Shown here: in pieces, positions 13,517 to 16,136 of the stretch
How positions within the stretch are numbered: the first letter of the stretch is position 1
Layout: every line of letters starts with the position of its first letter
Origin: CAYUYM01 sp964449305
Lineage (GTDB): Bacteria; Bacteroidota; Ignavibacteria; SZUA-365; CAYQST01
Assembly: GCA_964449305.1 (NCBI GenBank)
Contig: CAYUYM010000066.1
Span: 1 to 16,136, forward strand
Direction: 5' to 3'
DNA length: 16,136 nucleotides
Notes under the pieces: generated by a model
Told to the model about the DNA's origin: nothing
The model's database searches: none
The model's input: only the letters and a program-made list of their open reading frames with translations
Translations under genes and position numbers: made by a program

Positions 13517-16136
13517 ATGACTGCCATCCCATCATCCTCCAGCACCATCCGGGTCCATGCACGCGCGATCGTCGCACTGGTCCTGCTCTCGATCACGGCC
13601 GCCGGCTGCGGCGGGACGGCCGACATCGTCGAGCAGAAGGCGGTGACGCCCACGGTCAGGGCCTGCTGCAGCGGCGGAGGCATCCTTCCCGAGCCGGTCA
13701 ACAGCGTCGGCAACGACTATGCCGCCTTCATCGAGCGGCGCGGCACGGAGGATCATCTCTGGTTCACATCGAGCCGCGCCATCCCCGGGCGCAAACCGAC
13801 GATCCTCCCGGCCGAGATGTTCCACAGCCGGCGGTCCATCGATGCTCCGTCGATGGTGACGAGTTGGTCCACACCGCTGCGCGAGGTGCCGATCGATCCC
13901 GTGTTCGACACGTGGACGCGTGGCGCGGTGGCGATCAACGGTGATGTCATGATCCTCGCGGCCGAGCAACCCCTCGATCTGGCTACGCCGTTCACGCCAG
14001 GCGGCACGAGCTACCACCTCTATCTCTGGCAGCTCACCCGCGATGCATCGGGCCGCTTCGTCAACCCCGTCCCGCTGGATCGTGTCAACAGCACCGACTG
14101 GTGGACCTCGCAGCCCGCCCTCTCACCCGACGGCAGGACGCTGCTGTTCGTCTCGAACCGCCCCAATCCGAACGATCCGCAGGACACCTCGCAGAACATC
14201 TGGCGTTCGACACACACGGGATCGGGATGGAGCGAGCCGGTGATCGTGCCGCAGCTCAGCACGCGTGGCGACGATGTGACCCCGTCGATCGATGCGCAGG
14301 GAAATGTCCACCTCGCATCCAACTGGGATTTCCGGAGCGGCAGGCAGTCGACCAGCGGCTTCGATCTGTGGTATGCCGGACCCCTGTCCGCCCTGGTGGA
14401 CGGCAGCGCGCGGCCGGTGAAGAACCTCAATGAGTTGACGAACATGGAAGGCTGCAAGTCGCCCTGCAAGTACGACGTGAACACCGCGGCAGACGAGATC
14501 AGCCCCTTCCTCTTCACCACCCCCACGGGCCGGCATCTCGTGTACTCCTCCAACCAGCCCGGCGGCTATGGCGGCTACGACATCTACGCCTGCATGATGC
14601 CCGCCCCCTGTGTCCGCATCAAGCCCGTGGTGTTGTGCTTCGAGGGCGGTGCCGCTCCCACGGCCACGCACGATGTGAAGGGGCGCGAGATGGTGGGCGA
14701 GGCGCTGCTCATGGACCAGGCAGGTGAGACGCGCGAGGTGCTGTCCGGACAGGTGGTGGATGTGAAGCCGGGTGTGCCCGTCACCTTCACGCACGAGTCG
14801 CGGCCGAAGGACTGCGAGCGCATGGTCTGCAAGCCGGTGACGATTGTGCCGGAGCTGACCGACGAGATCCGCACCGTGGAGGTGACCTGCGACTGCACGC
14901 CGCCCACACTTGAGACCATCCTCATCAGCGACGCCTCCGGCATTCCATACTTCATCACCGGCTACTGGCAGCCGAACAATTCGAAGAACCACGCCGAATT
15001 CCTGAAGCTCTTCAATGGCGGAAAGCTCAACGGAGCGAAATTCATCAACCCGCATGATTACGACTACGCCTGTGCCGCGAAGGCGATCGACCGCTTCTTT
15101 GAGGCGAACGTGTATGCGAAGATCGGGAACGCGCTCAGGACGGTGGAGAACTGCACGAACCACTATTCGCTCATGATCACCGTGGTGGGCTTCACCGATG
15201 CCTGCGGCCTTTCGGCCGGGCGCTATGTGGGCCCCGACATCGAGTTTGGCAACCTCCTCATCCCCAACGGGCAGGAGATGTGGGCGCCGACGCTGAAGGA
15301 GAAGGGCACGGGGCGAAACGTGCCGTTGCGCGAACGCGGTCAGGTGGGCAATGTGATCCTCTCGATGCTGCGCGCCCATTACACGATGAAGACGATCGAT
15401 GAGGAGATGATGACACGCTCCGAGGAGTACCGCAGATTGAAGGGGGAGCACCGCATCTTCTTCAACCTCGAGGGCATGGGCATCTACAGCACGGATCTCT
15501 GGCGCAGCACGGAGGTGCCGGCGGCGGTGAGCTCGTCGTCGCAGTGCCAGCGTGGCAGCGTGCGCGCATCGGCCGCCGCGTGCAACAATCCGGAGGGCAG
15601 GCGCATCGAGATCTACGTCAAACAAATCCAGGCCGGAGGGGAGAAGGAATTCACGAAACCGTTCGAGACGGATTTCATCGCCGAGGAGGTGCGGGATCCG
15701 TCCGTTCCCGTGCCGCAGTGCGACTGCTTCAGGATGGAGTACGCCTTCGACAACCGTGCGGATTGCGAGTACACGAAATCGGTGATCGAATCATTCGGGA
15801 AGGAGAAGCTCCCTGTGGCGCTCACCATCGAGGAGCGGGTGACGACGGTGGGGAGGGTGCAGTTCATCCTGGTGTCGGAATGTCTCAAAACGCGCGAGCA
15901 GGCCAACACGCTGGGGGCGAACGCCCGCGAGGCGACGAGTGAGGCATCACGCATCCTGACGAAGTCCTGGCCGCAGACCGATCCCGCCTGCGCCCTGTAC
16001 CGGCTCAGCTTTGGGACCTTCCGCTACGCGAGGAATGCGGAGACACTGGCCGACAGGCTCCAGGGCGTCCTCGGCACGGAGATGGAGGTGGAGTCCGTGT
16101 TCGATCCCATGCAGAACGTGAAGGTGTATGCCGTGC
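13517..16136 (+). CDS. PD40 beta-propeller / OmpA-like / SPOR lipoprotein, 3' end outside window
   Basis: The frame stays open from ATG 13517 to the window end (873 codons), so the gene is partial. The signal peptide IVALVLLSITAAGC gives lipidated C31. PD40-type blades appear at ~195-225 (SQPALSPDGRTLLFVSNR), ~253 (PSIDAQGNVHLASN) and ~327 (FTTPTGRHLVYSSNQ). After a Cys-rich link with CDC, residues ~468-670 resemble a divergent OmpA-like domain: FITGYWQPNN, LMITVVGFTDACG, and GNVILSMLRAHYT in place of LSxxRA. Residues from 828 (YRLSFGTFRYARNAETLA) look like a SPOR domain, cut by the window end. OmpA and SPOR domains both bind peptidoglycan, so this lipoprotein probably ties the outer membrane to the wall while the propeller binds a partner. 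PD40-OmpA proteins such as PorE occur in type IX secretion; kinship here is not established. Confidence 0.88.
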   Translation, partial: MTAIPSSSSTIRVHARAIVALVLLSITAAGCGGTADIVEQKAVTPTVRACCSGGGILPEPVNSVGNDYAAFIERRGTEDHLWFTSSRAIPGRKPTILPAEMFHSRRSIDAPSMVTSWSTPLREVPIDPVFDTWTRGAVAINGDVMILAAEQPLDLATPFTPGGTSYHLYLWQLTRDASGRFVNPVPLDRVNSTDWWTSQPALSPDGRTLLFVSNRPNPNDPQDTSQNIWRSTHTGSGWSEPVIVPQLSTRGDDVTPSIDAQGNVHLASNWDFRSGRQSTSGFDLWYAGPLSALVDGSARPVKNLNELTNMEGCKSPCKYDVNTAADEISPFLFTTPTGRHLVYSSNQPGGYGGYDIYACMMPAPCVRIKPVVLCFEGGAAPTATHDVKGREMVGEALLMDQAGETREVLSGQVVDVKPGVPVTFTHESRPKDCERMVCKPVTIVPELTDEIRTVEVTCDCTPPTLETILISDASGIPYFITGYWQPNNSKNHAEFLKLFNGGKLNGAKFINPHDYDYACAAKAIDRFFEANVYAKIGNALRTVENCTNHYSLMITVVGFTDACGLSAGRYVGPDIEFGNLLIPNGQEMWAPTLKEKGTGRNVPLRERGQVGNVILSMLRAHYTMKTIDEEMMTRSEEYRRLKGEHRIFFNLEGMGIYSTDLWRSTEVPAAVSSSSQCQRGSVRASAAACNNPEGRRIEIYVKQIQAGGEKEFTKPFETDFIAEEVRDPSVPVPQCDCFRMEYAFDNRADCEYTKSVIESFGKEKLPVALTIEERVTTVGRVQFILVSECLKTREQANTLGANAREATSEASRILTKSWPQTDPACALYRLSFGTFRYARNAETLADRLQGVLGTEMEVESVFDPMQNVKVYAV

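Noticed and set aside
14123..15625. 500-codon minus-strand open frame opposite the PD40-OmpA-like gene
   Set aside because: The plus strand stays open for 873 codons with recognisable domains. The antisense product is His/Arg/Val-rich and unrecognised.

Overview
The window looks like a chromosomal scaffold from a high-GC member of the Bacteroidota/Chlorobiota/Ignavibacteriota-Kapabacteria group. The evidence is a FISUMP-type surface domain, a type IX secretion (Por)-like sorting module, PD40 and OmpA-like envelope lipoproteins, and -7 boxes of the TAnnTTTG kind typical of that phylum. The exact lineage is inferred from content only. A run of 100 Ns at 3166-3265 shows that this is a draft assembly with one scaffold gap.

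Layout. Positions 1-294 are non-coding: two copies of a ~60-bp GC-rich direct repeat flank a pair of 14-bp perfect palindromes, with a candidate promoter just before the first gene. A large secreted multidomain protein (295-3048, plus strand) follows. The next non-coding stretch (3049-3391) holds a 9-bp microsatellite, a second copy of the paired palindrome, the gap, and 11-bp and 20-bp tandem repeats. A minus-strand gene (3392-5824) encodes a PfkB/HldE-like domain fused to an AAA+ ATPase and is visibly lower in GC than its neighbours. A 486-bp stretch (5825-6310) then holds a possible frameshifted coding remnant, a candidate promoter for the minus-strand gene, a single palindrome, and the region before the next gene.

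From 6311 everything is on the plus strand. A Cu+-type P1B ATPase overlaps by 4 bp with a VWA-OmpA fusion protein, so the two are probably translationally coupled. After a candidate promoter near 9955-9983 comes a three-gene set with gaps of about 70 bp: a Cys-rich lipoprotein with a beta-barrel-like C terminus, a 751-residue Ig-like lipoprotein, and a PD40-OmpA-like-SPOR lipoprotein that runs off the end of the window. Four of the seven genes encode predicted periplasmic or outer-membrane proteins and two carry peptidoglycan-binding modules, so this half looks like an envelope-assembly or surface region. No functional link between the copper ATPase and the envelope proteins is proven.

The most unusual gene is the PfkB-like/AAA+ fusion. 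Its kinase-like half keeps the fold-level motifs but appears to have lost the catalytic aspartate, while its AAA+ half is intact. It sits alone, in atypical base composition, between dispersed palindromic repeats.
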